Below, piece by piece: positions 18,506 to 27,469 of a stretch of 64,000 nt of DNA; positions within the stretch are counted from its first letter, which is position 1; every line of letters starts with the position of its first letter. This DNA is from Cohaesibacter sp. ES.047. Its GTDB lineage: Bacteria; Pseudomonadota; Alphaproteobacteria; Rhizobiales; Cohaesibacteraceae. The DNA lies in the NCBI RefSeq assembly GCF_900215505.1, contig NZ_LT907844.1, forward strand, positions 2,514,501 to 2,578,500, written 5' to 3'. A model generated the notes under the pieces. The model saw nothing but the letters and a program-made list of their open reading frames with translations, did not search any database and was not told the origin of the DNA. The position numbers and the translations under genes were made by a program.

Positions 18506-19570
18506 TTAGCGCCAGCGTCCCAGCATTTCGGCAAACCCGTCTCCGCTCACGGCCTCGCCATAGAGATAGCCGCTGACATTGATCTTGCCATCGAATTTGG
18601 TCATCTGACCCATCTTCGAGAGCACTTCGCGGTGCTTGTCTGGCAGACTGATCTGCAGACAGGTTTCCAGTGGTTCGCTCGAGAGCACCAGATGCCGCGG
18701 GTAGCGTTTTCCCGAGCGGCGACTGTTGACATAATTGTGCATCTGCAGCGGCTCAATGGCCTCCACCACATTTGTTCCATCCGACAACATGACGGTGCAT
18801 TCGGTGTCGATCGTGTCGGTTTCAAAGTCCCAGAACTGTGTAACGCTGAGGCTGATGCCGTTGTCCAGATGCGGATAGACGTTGATCCACTGGCGTCGTT
18901 CCAGATCCCGTCCAAGGCTGAACCGCTTGGGCAACTCGCCCCACTGCCGATTGAACCACATGGCACCGTTCACGGACTGGCGCATGCCCATCAGCGTGAC
19001 CGCTCCCGAAACACTCATTGCAGGGACGGCAAATTTGCGTTGTTTTGCGCCCAGAAAATGAAACGGAGCGCCACCGTTGTTGAGCAGCACCGGATTGAGC
19101 ACCAGTCCGGACAGTTCAACAAAGGCGTCTGGCATGTCGGCGATGATGGAAATGTCCGTGCTGCTGCCGCGGATCGTCAGCTCTGGCGTCTGAATGCGTA
19201 AGCCCTTACCGCCGACGTGAAGGTCTTCCAGCGGTAGCATCGTATCAGTTTCGCGGATCCACCCGGTTTCCAGATCCATCAGGCAAAGGCCGAGAGATGC
19301 TTCTGATTTGCCTTTTCCGGTCTTGACCAATATGACATCAACGCGGAAAGAAAACGTCTTTCCCATTCCATGCAGATTGGTTGAAAACTGCCAGGATTCA
19401 AGCGCGTGCTGACCGTGGTGCCAAGCGAGATCCTCCTCAAGCTTGGCAATCCTGATCGAGCTTGAAATGCCAATGCCCGGCTGAGCAAATTCGTTACGGC
19501 GTGTCAGATCACGACCGTAGGGCACATTTGTGTTTGCAGTCTGCTGAGGACTCTCCAGTCTTTCAAGCAT
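18506..19570 (-). CDS. AttH/CrtC-like lipocalin-fold protein
   Basis: The 354-residue protein starts at an ATG after GGAGG. It has no signal peptide. It contains two lipocalin-like halves with the features of the AttH/hydroxyneurosporene-synthase (CrtC) family: LAWHHGQHALESWQFSTNL in the first half, WFNRQWGEL in the middle, and the C-terminal GYLYGEAVSGDGFAEMLGRW. Family members include carotenoid 1,2-hydratases and plant-compound hydratases. No carotenoid genes are near, so a different hydrophobic substrate is likely. The family call is from pattern recognition only. Confidence 0.6.
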   Translation of the reverse strand: MLERLESPQQTANTNVPYGRDLTRRNEFAQPGIGISSSIRIAKLEEDLAWHHGQHALESWQFSTNLHGMGKTFSFRVDVILVKTGKGKSEASLGLCLMDLETGWIRETDTMLPLEDLHVGGKGLRIQTPELTIRGSSTDISIIADMPDAFVELSGLVLNPVLLNNGGAPFHFLGAKQRKFAVPAMSVSGAVTLMGMRQSVNGAMWFNRQWGELPKRFSLGRDLERRQWINVYPHLDNGISLSVTQFWDFETDTIDTECTVMLSDGTNVVEAIEPLQMHNYVNSRRSGKRYPRHLVLSSEPLETCLQISLPDKHREVLSKMGQMTKFDGKINVSGYLYGEAVSGDGFAEMLGRWR

Positions 19571-20687
19571 TGCGAACCTCCTCCCAAGAAATCATGTCGA
19601 CGTGAAATCTGCCGACTACGGAGTTGGATACGGCGGGCACCATTCAGACCTGGCTGGCTTACTCTCTTGGGGCTGAAACGGAACAAGATCGGCGGACCTA
19701 TCTGTCTGGCATTCAGCCTGTTTGAGAAAAAAAAGCCGGTTGCGCTTCAGGATAAACGTCGAATCCATCAGCTGTCTGTGGGGGCAAAGCGCAAGCGGAA
19801 AACTGGAAATCGGTTCCGAAAGTGGAGCTCGGTGACCAGCCAAACCCGTGAATTGCGTCCCCGTATCTCGATTGAAACTCAATTTGTGCCTAGATCGGCA
19901 TTGTCAGCAAGCAGGGTATAACTTGCTCGCTGATAACTCAGCACAACCAGGGCGTTACATATAAACTTCATGACTCAACTCTGATAGGGCAATTACGAAC
20001 CATTCACGCCGATCAGTCAAGTTAATTTCTGGTTGTAGAGAAAGTTTATTCTCAAAAATAATTGCTTTTGGAAATGTTCCCGTTTCGGAGTGAACTCCGT
20101 AAGGCTTTGTTAACCTCTGCTCAGACAGGTGAAAAGTCCTTATTTGGTAGCATTTTAAGGCATATTCCGTGAGGGTATCAGTTCTGCAAACGGGCGCGAG
20201 ACAGGATGGCGTAGACTGTCCGGTCACGACTTTTTGAATAGCCATCAACAGGCGGAATAGTCGTGCAGCCCCAAGATGTAAGACGTATCCCACCGGCCTC
20301 GGTCGAGCTCAGTAACGATCTGCGCCGAACCATCATGCGATCAAGCTGCGATAACGCTTGAGCAAAAGGATCGCGATTGAAATGCATGGTCTTGGTCTTC
20401 CCTCTGTTCGTGATCCAAAGCGGAAGTTGGATGGAAGAATTGTATCGAAAACTGTCCAAAACGGAAAAATATTTCCAGATGATGCCCGGAACGCAAGCCA
20501 GCACGCGATATCGCTGTGACAATGGCAGGCGGAAGGGAATGGCAGCCCTAATGATCACAAAATTTGATGAAAGGTATTCGATTTGTCATTGGTTTCAATC
20601 GATCGGGTTGGCTAGACTTGCATCGTTATTTTCGCGCAGCCCCTCTGTCGAGGCACGCGACCGGCACGTGTATGCGCTGAGGACCCC
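19571..20687. other. Long spacer with no confident gene apart from one possible small ORF
   Basis: This 1.1-kb stretch becomes AT-rich toward 20.0-20.6 kb. It contains an imperfect inverted repeat (TCAGCAAGCA at 19904-19913 with TGCTCGCTGA at 19924-19933). One small minus-strand frame (20178-20387) is listed separately. Other frames here lack ribosome-binding sites or recognisable features. It may be the remains of lost genes. Confidence 0.45.
20178..20387 (-). CDS. Possible small hypothetical protein
   Basis: The 69-residue frame starts at an ATG preceded by GAGGGAAG about 9 bases upstream. The sequence is basic (RDPFAQALSQLDRMMVRRR) and ends with a stretch that looks protein-like (TSWGCTTIPPVDGYSKSRD). 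No family is recognised. It could be a fragment or a chance frame; the ribosome-binding site is the main support. Confidence 0.3.
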   Translation of the reverse strand: MHFNRDPFAQALSQLDRMMVRRRSLLSSTEAGGIRLTSWGCTTIPPVDGYSKSRDRTVYAILSRARLQN

Positions 20688-21629
20688 ATGAGCGAAGCAA
20701 CGATGATACCACCTGCATCCGGGCAGGCGCCGCGTAAATTCGGTGCCATGTCGCCAAAGGATATGGGGCTCTACGGGATGATGGTGGTCGTCTGGGGCAC
20801 CAGCTGGATTGCCATGGCCAATCAGCTCGACATCGTCTCACCGCTGGTCACCGGCCTCTACCGATTTGCCATTTCCGCTTCTATCATGTTCATCGGGGCG
20901 TTCATCGGTGGGTATCGCCTGCGCTTTCCGCCAAAGGTCCACCTGCGCATCATGGCGCTGGGAATGTTTATGTTCTCTAGCAATTTTGTGCTGTTCTACT
21001 ATTCGGCGAGCTATATGGCGTCCGGTCTGATGGCGGTGATCTTCTCGTTGACCAGTCTGGTCAACATCATCATGTCGGCAATTTTCTTTCGCCAGATCCC
21101 GACGCGTTTCGGCCTCATCGGGGCTCTTCTCGGCTTTACCGGCATTGGCCTTATCTTCTGGCCACAAATTGCCAACAACGCGGGCAATGAAGGCATTCTC
21201 ATTGGTCTTGCTCTGGGCATGGCCGGAACCTTGTGCTTTTCCACGGGCAATATGATTTCCGTCGCCAACAAGAAATTCGAGGTCCCGCTCATCAGCGCCA
21301 ATGCCTGGAGCATGTTCTACGGCACGGTCTGGCTGTTCATTCTTTCGCAGGTGCTTGATCAGCCGTTTCTCATCGACTGGAGCCCCAAATACTGGATTGC
21401 CATGGGCTGGCTGACGATCATGTCATCGGTCATCGCCTTCTGGGGCTATATGACCCTGCTATCGAGCATCGGGCCTGCGCGCGCGGGCTATCTCACGGTG
21501 CTCTTTCCCATCGTGGCTCTCGTGCTGTCGACGATTTTCGAGGGCTATCAATGGACATTGCCAGGCCTTGCGGGCCTGCTCGCGATCGTTGCCGGCAACA
21601 TTCTCGTCATGCAGGGTGGCAATCGCTAA
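20688..21629 (+). CDS. EamA/DMT family permease
   Basis: A 313-residue protein with about ten transmembrane segments in two EamA repeats, starting behind GAGGA. Characteristic pieces are VVWGTSWIAMANQLDIVSP at the first helix and GYMTLLSSIGPARAGYLTVL in the second repeat. The third DMT permease within 8 kb. Substrate unknown. It is flanked by a large gene-free region upstream and a small hypothetical gene downstream. Confidence 0.9.
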   Translation: MSEATMIPPASGQAPRKFGAMSPKDMGLYGMMVVVWGTSWIAMANQLDIVSPLVTGLYRFAISASIMFIGAFIGGYRLRFPPKVHLRIMALGMFMFSSNFVLFYYSASYMASGLMAVIFSLTSLVNIIMSAIFFRQIPTRFGLIGALLGFTGIGLIFWPQIANNAGNEGILIGLALGMAGTLCFSTGNMISVANKKFEVPLISANAWSMFYGTVWLFILSQVLDQPFLIDWSPKYWIAMGWLTIMSSVIAFWGYMTLLSSIGPARAGYLTVLFPIVALVLSTIFEGYQWTLPGLAGLLAIVAGNILVMQGGNR

Positions 21630-21792
21630 AGCCCTTGCCGGGTACCATCTCGCGGCCTGCGCCGGGGTTCCTTCCATATCACACTTGCCATAAAATGGTC
21701 ACTTAAGTCGTCCTTCACTGGCCTCATATTGTTGCGTCTCGGTCTCGACCGGAGATCGACCTCAGTTCAATCCAATTGACGGAGGACGAAAA

Positions 21793-22341
21793 ATGAAGCG
21801 CACGATCAAGTTATTCTTGAAGGCTTGTTGGCGGAAGGTCTGGTTGCCTGTCGTGCCGAGAGAGATTGATGTGCTGATTAGCTCGCCGGGAGGCGTCGCA
21901 ACCTCAATACTGATGAACGAGGTCGCCCGGTACAAGCGGATCAACAGCCCCCATGACCATGACGGTTTGAAGCATCTACCGCGGCCACCCAATTGGGAAC
22001 CCAGAGACACCCCTCGAACAGCGCTATACATATTCGGGTCCGAAGAAGAGGCCACCAGAAGCATTCTCAGACGGAGATGGCTGAAATTTCAGGCTGCAAA
22101 GCTTGCTTGCCCTTTGGCCACGATTTCGTCTGGCGCGCGCGCCAGACAGGCTTACAAGAGCGCGATCCGCAAGCAAAAGCAGGCTTGGTTCGAAAAACAA
22201 GCAAGCTGCGATACTGTTCTTTGTCTTCGCTATGATGAAATCTGGGATCGGTTGCCAGAAGTGGCGCAGCATCTTGACATCGATGACCCGGACTTCATTG
22301 CTAGCTTCCCGCCACAGCGCCAGAGGACAGGTGTTTCGTAG
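21793..22341 (+). CDS. Hypothetical protein, possibly sulfotransferase-like P-loop fold
   Basis: The 182-residue protein starts at an ATG after GGAGGAC. An early strand-loop IDVLISSPGGVATSIL resembles the nucleotide-binding loop of sulfotransferase-like proteins, and the following NSPHDHDGLKHLPRPP motif looks conserved. The C-terminal half is basic and helical. The P-loop here lacks the usual Lys/Ser pattern, so the assignment is tentative. Existence of the gene is well supported by the start signal and the codon pattern. Confidence 0.55.
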   Translation: MKRTIKLFLKACWRKVWLPVVPREIDVLISSPGGVATSILMNEVARYKRINSPHDHDGLKHLPRPPNWEPRDTPRTALYIFGSEEEATRSILRRRWLKFQAAKLACPLATISSGARARQAYKSAIRKQKQAWFEKQASCDTVLCLRYDEIWDRLPEVAQHLDIDDPDFIASFPPQRQRTGVS

Positions 22342-22377
22342 CACGGCTAGCAACGCGTGGGCGATGAAGGCCAATCT

Positions 22378-23265
22378 TCATTCAGCGGCAAGGCTGCTGC
22401 CTGATACGTTGTCGAGCGCGTTGACGATATGGGCGGCCAGTGCCGTGTGAATGCGATCCTTGGCAGACTCACAGCGTATCAGCGCAATGTTGCAATTGCG
22501 CAGCTCCGGAAAGCCCTCACGTGCACCCAGAACCCGCATGTCCGATGTCAGCGCACTTTCAGGCAGGACGGCCACCGCAAGGCCAGCCATCACGGCACCG
22601 GTCGCAGCCGCAGCCGAAGAACTGACATAGGCAATCCGGTATTTCTTCTCCGCTTTGGACAGGGCCTCCGTTGCCCGCTGACGCCACGAACAGGTCTTGG
22701 TGCCAAGGGCGAGTGGAATGGTCGTCTGACAATGCACCGAGTGATGCGCCGAAGAAACCCACAGAAGGGGTTCAGAGCGAATGATCCGTCCATTGCGCTC
22801 GGCAATCGAGTCCCCGTGAGTGACGATGCCAAGATCCAGTCGGCCATCCTTTATCCGCCGGTAGATGCAGGAACTCTGTTCGCAGACCACTTCGATCTCG
22901 ATGTTGGGATGGGTCGTGGCAAAACTCGCCAGCACCGTCGGCAGCAAGCGCGGGGCATAATCATCAGGAAGCCCAAGGCGTACCTTGCCGGACATGCCGT
23001 CTGACGAGAAGGCCGCGAAGGTTTCCGCATTGAGGGACAGCATTCGGCGCGCATAATCCAGCAAGCGCACACCCGCATCAGTCACTCTGCTTTGCCGCCC
23101 GTCGCGTGCGAAAATCGGCTGGCCGACACGTTCTTCCAGACGGCGCATTTGCATCGAAACGGCTGATTGCGTCTTGTTCACCTGCTCTGCAGCCTTGGTA
23201 AAACTGCCTGTTTCAGCGATGGCTATGAAGGTGCGAAGCTGATCAAGATCCAGAAGTGCATTCAC
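22378..23265 (-). CDS. LysR family transcriptional regulator
   Basis: The 295-residue protein starts at GTG 23265. Residues 1-65 form the LysR winged helix (LDQLRTFIAIAETGSFTKAA, then TQSAVSMQMRRLEERVG), followed by the periplasmic-binding-like effector domain (VRLGLPDDYAPRLLP, AAAATGAVMAGLAVAVLPES). It is divergent from a DUF1127 protein, and a 22-bp inverted repeat with LysR-like spacing lies in the spacer (23381-23402). It probably controls itself and that neighbour. Ligand unknown. Confidence 0.93.
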   Translation of the reverse strand: MNALLDLDQLRTFIAIAETGSFTKAAEQVNKTQSAVSMQMRRLEERVGQPIFARDGRQSRVTDAGVRLLDYARRMLSLNAETFAAFSSDGMSGKVRLGLPDDYAPRLLPTVLASFATTHPNIEIEVVCEQSSCIYRRIKDGRLDLGIVTHGDSIAERNGRIIRSEPLLWVSSAHHSVHCQTTIPLALGTKTCSWRQRATEALSKAEKKYRIAYVSSSAAAATGAVMAGLAVAVLPESALTSDMRVLGAREGFPELRNCNIALIRCESAKDRIHTALAAHIVNALDNVSGSSLAAE

Positions 23266-23686
23266 GTTTTTGCCAATCTTTTCATATAGTAATGGAAATT
23301 TTTAGGGGCAGGGTCTGACAATGGACCACATGATTGTTTTTTTAATCTATCACAAAATAAGATGGTTTCCATAAAAAACATTCGTTGGATTTATCAAACG
23401 AAATCCACGATATTGAGGTCAACACCCACCACGGGAACCTGTTCCGATGAGCAAGCATGGAAACGGTTGAGACACCGATTTGCAGATCGCGTTTTTCAAG
23501 AGCAGGGGTGTGCGTCCTGTCACCGGTTCAAACCGACGCCTGATCGTGAAAACCGATCTGGCAAGCAGGCAGCAGGGCGGGGCGGACGGTCCAAAGTCCA
23601 AAGATTGAAACCGGGCTTGGACCTTTCAAACGTAACCGATCAGTTCCGCATGATGGCGGACTGATCCCGACACTAGGAGAAGACCC
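23266..23686. other. Divergent spacer between lysR and the DUF1127 gene
   Basis: It holds the operator-like repeat at 23381-23402. A 100-codon frame (23362-23664) spans it but has no start signal and is rejected. The lysR-proximal third is AT-rich and probably carries promoters for both genes. Confidence 0.5.
23381..23402. promoter_or_regulatory. Candidate LysR operator
   Basis: TTCGTTGGAT (23381-23390), two bases, then ATCAAACGAA (23393-23402) form a 10-2-10 inverted repeat with a single mismatch. It contains the T-N11-A type symmetry expected for LysR sites and lies 116 bases upstream of the lysR start and 285 bases upstream of the DUF1127 start. Confidence 0.6.
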
Positions 23687-24034
23687 ATGCTGACAGCGGG
23701 ATTCATCAAAACCCTGTCCTCGAGTGCAAGCGGCCTCCGCCGCCTCGCAACGAGCCTTGCAAACATCGCCCGCAATCGGGCTGCTCTCAATCAGCTCAGC
23801 AAGCTTGATGAGAAGACCCTTGCCGATATCGGCCTGACCCGGGGCGATATCGTGAGTGCCAATGCCTTGCCCTTGCGCAAAGATCCGTTCCTCATTGACC
23901 CGTTTGAAGCCCGCCGCCGCGTGCATTCGAGCGAACTGGACGCCTTGGCCCGATGGCCGCGCCCACTGCCCGAACAGCCCTATGTGGCGGGGCGTTCCAC
24001 GCGCCGAACAGATGTATGCATCGCTGCTGAATAG
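23687..24034 (+). CDS. DUF1127 domain protein
   Basis: The 115-residue protein starts at an ATG after AGGAGAAG. The DUF1127 signature is seen at about residues 28-55: NRAALNQLSKLDEKTLADIGLTRGDI. A longer C-terminal region (PLRKDPFLIDPFEARRR) is more than the minimal 45-residue family. DUF1127 proteins in Rhizobiales have been linked to RNA regulation and carbon or phosphate metabolism. It is divergent from a LysR gene, which may activate it. Confidence 0.88.
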   Translation: MLTAGFIKTLSSSASGLRRLATSLANIARNRAALNQLSKLDEKTLADIGLTRGDIVSANALPLRKDPFLIDPFEARRRVHSSELDALARWPRPLPEQPYVAGRSTRRTDVCIAAE

Positions 24035-24049
24035 CAGCCACTGAATGAG

Positions 24050-24083
24050 GCCTTGCCGGGTTGATCATCCCATCCGGCAAGGC
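24050..24083 (+). terminator. Strong stem-loop after the DUF1127 gene
   Basis: GCCTTGCCGG (24050-24059) pairs perfectly with CCGGCAAGGC (24074-24083). There is no T-run, so it may be a transcript-end stabiliser rather than an intrinsic terminator. Confidence 0.4.
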
Positions 24084-24179
24084 TCAAGAAGCCCCAAGAC
24101 CTTCGGAATCGCCCTGCCGCATCGGCGGCTCCTGAGGAAGCTTGTCCCTTGAAGCACGACTCGCTCTCTTAATTCCGCA

Positions 24180-24311
24180 CATCCGGGCCGGTTATTGTAC
24201 CGGTAGAGAGGGCTTTGGGGGACTTTTTGCTAAGCAGCCGGGGATCTTTCCTTGAGATCCCCATTCCTTGACCCGCCTCAAAGGGGATGTGCCTGAGGCG
24301 GGTCTTTTTTT
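24180..24311 (+). ncRNA. Candidate small RNA ending in an intrinsic terminator
   Basis: Three consecutive hairpins occur: CCGGT/ACCGG (24188-24203), GGGGATC/GATCCCC (24240-24262) and GACCCGCCTCA/TGAGGCGGGTC (24270-24304), the last followed by seven T. No reading frame ends here on the plus strand; the nearest plus gene stops 230 bases upstream and has its own stem-loop. This layout is that of a small RNA. No Rfam family is recognised and the 5' end is a guess. Confidence 0.35.
24270..24311 (+). terminator. Intrinsic terminator with seven-T tail
   Basis: An 11-bp stem (24270-24280 with 24294-24304) and a run of T at 24305-24311. It ends either a long DUF1127 transcript or a separate small RNA. 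Confidence 0.8.
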
Positions 24312-24328
24312 GTCTTTGCCGCCTCTGG

Positions 24329-24382
24329 CTTGTCCGCATTCTCTGACTTGTCCGCATTCTCTGACTTGTCCGCATTCTCTGG
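24329..24382. repeat. Three tandem copies of an 18-bp unit
   Basis: CTTGTCCGCATTCTCTGA repeats at 24329, 24347 and 24365, the last copy ending in GG instead of GA. It sits directly downstream of the stop of the minus-strand gene that ends at 24394. Confidence 0.85.
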
Positions 24383-24393
24383 CGCGTTGTTCG

Positions 24394-25197
24394 TCAGCGC
24401 CCCGCCATTTTCGGCTGATAATGCTCGAACAGGGAATTCAGCCCTTTAAGATACTGCGTCTGCAGCTCAAGCGTTGCGTCTCGCATTTCTTGGGCGGGAT
24501 CCGGTTCTTTTTCCGGTGCTTCCGCCTTGGTCGCGTCGGGATAGAACCCGGCCAGTAGACCATCAAAAGCAGCATGAAGCGGGCTTGGCATCGCCTCCAG
24601 TTCCTCACTGGCCTGACGGAAGGTGCGGCGGGTAAAGTCTCCCCAGTAATCCATCCAGCCAGCCGGATCATCCATCGCGGGCATCATCATCCGTGGCGAG
24701 AGGGGCAACAGGCTGTAGGTTGTCAGCAGCGGGAACAATTCCGACAACTGCTGCCGGGACAATCCCGTGGCACGTCGTGCGTCCTCCATCAGCCTAGCCT
24801 GTGCCATCTGACCCATAAAGACCTGATAGAGGCTTTCCATCGCCGCACTTTGCCCGGCAATCAGATCCATGGGAAAGGCGCCGTGTCGATCTTGGCCCGA
24901 GGCGGAAGAGGCGGCCGCGCTGCTCGCTCCCTGTTCCAAAAGCGAGGCCATGGCGTCGCTGACAGCTTCAGGCCAGAATGGGTTCGGCGTGGTGCGGGAT
25001 GTCTCAAGTGGCGGAGACGGATCACCATCCGGCCCAAAGGTTTTCATCAATTCGGTGAGGAATGTCGGAACAAACACGTCGCTTGCCTTGGCGAGATCGT
25101 TGCCGTCAAGACCGGTCAGTGTCGAGATCTGTTCAATCGCCGCGTGGCCATAGATCTGATCGAGAAATGTCAGAAACTGGCTTTTGGTGTCATCCAT
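24394..25197 (-). CDS. Uncharacterised protein, DUF937-like
   Basis: From the ATG at 25197, placed after GGAGG, the protein has 267 residues; another ATG lies five codons upstream at 25212. The N-terminal 50 residues (SQFLTFLDQIYGHAAIEQIS, then GLDGNDLAKASDVFVPTFLT) resemble DUF937. The rest is helical, Met-rich in the middle (SPRMMMPAMDDP), with an acidic, Pro-rich linker near the end. It is soluble. It lies 130 bases downstream of lutC and may be read through from the lut operon. Function unknown. Confidence 0.6.
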   Translation of the reverse strand: MDDTKSQFLTFLDQIYGHAAIEQISTLTGLDGNDLAKASDVFVPTFLTELMKTFGPDGDPSPPLETSRTTPNPFWPEAVSDAMASLLEQGASSAAASSASGQDRHGAFPMDLIAGQSAAMESLYQVFMGQMAQARLMEDARRATGLSRQQLSELFPLLTTYSLLPLSPRMMMPAMDDPAGWMDYWGDFTRRTFRQASEELEAMPSPLHAAFDGLLAGFYPDATKAEAPEKEPDPAQEMRDATLELQTQYLKGLNSLFEHYQPKMAGR

Positions 25198-25327
25198 TAT
25201 GCCGTCCTCCACCCCGTTTCAGAGCCAAAAGACGCTGAAGGGAACGGGGCATAGCATTGCTCAAACACTGAGGATGCCTTGCCCCGCACCATAGGTCAAG
25301 AAAGCGCGGTTCAGAGAGGGCGTGTGG

Positions 25328-26026
25328 CTAGCCGACCACAATCACATGGACGTCTCTTGGGCCATGGGCGCCGAGCATGATGACCTGCTCGATATCGCCC
25401 GAGCGGGACGGACCGGTGATCCGGTTGACAACCCGCGGCATAACCGCTTCACCATCCTCACCATAAAGCCGCGCCTGCAGGGTTTCATAATCGCCGGTGA
25501 TGTCATCGGCATTGACGACAATGATGTGGGTTTCGGGCAGAAAATTGAGTGTTGTGGGATTATCCGGGCCGGACACCAGAAGGGCTGTCCCGGTTTCGGC
25601 CACGCCGCCAAGAGCATGCGAAACGCCAACCGCGTCCTTCCCGTCAGATGGACCAATCAGGCGTTCCAATTGCGGTTCAGCCGCCCAGTTGATGGCGGCA
25701 AGGCGCGGATCGCTGCCGCTTCGCACCTGTTGCGGCAGGTTATGCTGCCGCAGATAGGCACAGATTGCGGAGGGCACATCGTCATAGGACGCCAGCCGAT
25801 CCGTTGACGAGGAAACGGCTTGCGAGAAGGCCAGAAACATCTTGATCTGCTCTTCCCGGTCGATCTGGGCACGGGCGGGGATCAAACCGATGGCCTTTTC
25901 TGCCAATCGCGCCTCAACTGCTTTGCGCTCAGTGGACCGATCGGCATCAGAGGCCCCGCCACTGATAGAGCGCCGGATCTTGCCCAGAATGGCCGAGCGG
26001 GCAGCATTGTTGTCATTGGTGGTCAT
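25328..26026 (-). CDS. lutC: Lactate utilization protein LutC (LUD domain)
   Basis: The start at 26026 gives 232 residues and a 4-base overlap with the lutB stop (ATGA), which fixes the start despite a longer open frame. The LUD domain shows GVSHALGGVAETGTALL, DNPTTLNFLPETHIIVV and the C-terminal GPSRSGDIEQ and LGAHGPRDVHVIVV. LutC is required with LutA and LutB for L-lactate oxidation to pyruvate. It is the last gene of the lutABC unit. Confidence 0.92.
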   Translation of the reverse strand: MTTNDNNAARSAILGKIRRSISGGASDADRSTERKAVEARLAEKAIGLIPARAQIDREEQIKMFLAFSQAVSSSTDRLASYDDVPSAICAYLRQHNLPQQVRSGSDPRLAAINWAAEPQLERLIGPSDGKDAVGVSHALGGVAETGTALLVSGPDNPTTLNFLPETHIIVVNADDITGDYETLQARLYGEDGEAVMPRVVNRITGPSRSGDIEQVIMLGAHGPRDVHVIVVG

Positions 26027-27453
26027 GCCGCTTTCCTCTTTTCTTGTTCCTTGGCCCACTGTTGCTGGAATGTCTGTCCTTCTGGAGCCGGAAACTCGCG
26101 ATGCTTGGTCCATGCGCCGGTCATCGGCAGCTTCTGCATCAGCGCGGTCATCGGAGCCAGATGCTTCATCACACCCATCGCAAGGCCCGCAAGGGCGTGA
26201 TAAAGGCGGGGGCGGCTGGCCACGAAGACCCAACCTTTTAGACCCCAGCGCTGTGTCGTGGGATTGAGGTGGCGCTCATATTCGCGCTCGCGCCAGTGCC
26301 GCATCATCTTGGGCAACGGGATCTTCATCGGGCAGACGCTTTCGCAGCGCCCGCAGAAGGTCGAGGCGTTGGGCAGGTGGCCCGCCTTGTCGACCCCGAT
26401 GAGGGACGGGGACAGCACCGAACCCATCGGGCCGGGATAGACCCAGCCATAGGCGTGACCGCCCACCGCGTGATAAACGGGACAATGGTTGATGCAGGCC
26501 CCGCAGCGGATGCAGCGCAGCATTTCCTCGAACTCGCTGCCCAGCATCGACGAACGCCCATTGTCCAGAAGAACGACATGATATTCTTCCGGTCCGTCCG
26601 GGTCTTCATCCCGCTTCGGTCCGGTCGAGATCGTGGTATAGACGCTCTGCTCCTGTCCGGTGGCCGAGCGAGCCAGAAGCCTGAGGAAATGCTCCGCATC
26701 ATTGAGGGTCGGGACCACCTTTTCAATCGAGGCCAGCACGATATGCACCCGGCTAAGCGTTTGGGTGAGATCGCCATTGCCCTCGTTGGTCACGATCACC
26801 GAAGAGCCGGTCTCTGCAATCAGAAAGTTGGCCCCTGTAATCCCCACATCGGCGGCAAAATACTGTTCTCTGAGCACTTCGCGCGCTTCGCCCAAAAGGC
26901 TGACCGGCTCGGACAGATCCCGGTCCTTGTCCAGATGGGTGTGAACCCGGCGGAAATCGGCCTCCACCTGATCCTTGGTGACATGCACCGCCGGTGCGAT
27001 GATGTGGCTGGGATGCTCGCCGCGAAGCTGGATGATATATTCGCCAAGGTCGGTCTCGACGACCTTCATGCCGTCCTTCTCTAGAAAGGCATTGAGCTGC
27101 ATTTCCTCGGAGATCATCGACTTGCCTTTGGTGATGGTCTTGGCATCAACCGACTGGCAAATTGTCTTGACGATCTCGCAGGCGTCCTGTCCGGTCTCTG
27201 CCCAGTGGACATGCCCGCCGGTAGCCAGAACCTTCTCCTCATAGGCCTCGAGATAGAGATCTAGATGCTTGAGCGCATGGGTCTTGATCGCTCGGCCCCG
27301 ATCGCGCAACTCTTCGAATTCGGGCAGGGCGTCAACCGATTGCTGGCGCTTGCCGATGAACCCCTTTTCGACATTCTTAAGCGCTTTTTGCAGATTGGCA
27401 TCGGCCAGCGCTTCGCGGGCATTGGTCTTGAAGGTCGGTGACTTGATTTCCAT
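26023..27453 (-). CDS. lutB: Lactate utilization iron-sulfur protein LutB
   Basis: The 476-residue protein has an N-terminal LUD-type domain (residues about 70-300) and two 4Fe-4S motifs, CIRCGACINHCP and CGRCESVCPMKIPLPKM, near residues 310-380. A C-terminal hydrophobic helix-rich region follows. LutB carries electrons in L-lactate oxidation. It starts 16 bases after the lutA stop and overlaps lutC by 4 bases, so the three genes form one operon. Also called LldF in some genomes. Confidence 0.95.
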   Translation of the reverse strand: MEIKSPTFKTNAREALADANLQKALKNVEKGFIGKRQQSVDALPEFEELRDRGRAIKTHALKHLDLYLEAYEEKVLATGGHVHWAETGQDACEIVKTICQSVDAKTITKGKSMISEEMQLNAFLEKDGMKVVETDLGEYIIQLRGEHPSHIIAPAVHVTKDQVEADFRRVHTHLDKDRDLSEPVSLLGEAREVLREQYFAADVGITGANFLIAETGSSVIVTNEGNGDLTQTLSRVHIVLASIEKVVPTLNDAEHFLRLLARSATGQEQSVYTTISTGPKRDEDPDGPEEYHVVLLDNGRSSMLGSEFEEMLRCIRCGACINHCPVYHAVGGHAYGWVYPGPMGSVLSPSLIGVDKAGHLPNASTFCGRCESVCPMKIPLPKMMRHWREREYERHLNPTTQRWGLKGWVFVASRPRLYHALAGLAMGVMKHLAPMTALMQKLPMTGAWTKHREFPAPEGQTFQQQWAKEQEKRKAA

Positions 27454-27469
27454 GGTCGTCTACCGCCTC

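Noticed and set aside
23362..23664. 100-codon plus-strand frame containing a CASCH haem-binding-like motif
   Set aside because: No ribosome-binding site or signal peptide, basic low-complexity composition, and it covers the lysR operator region. The motif is most likely chance.
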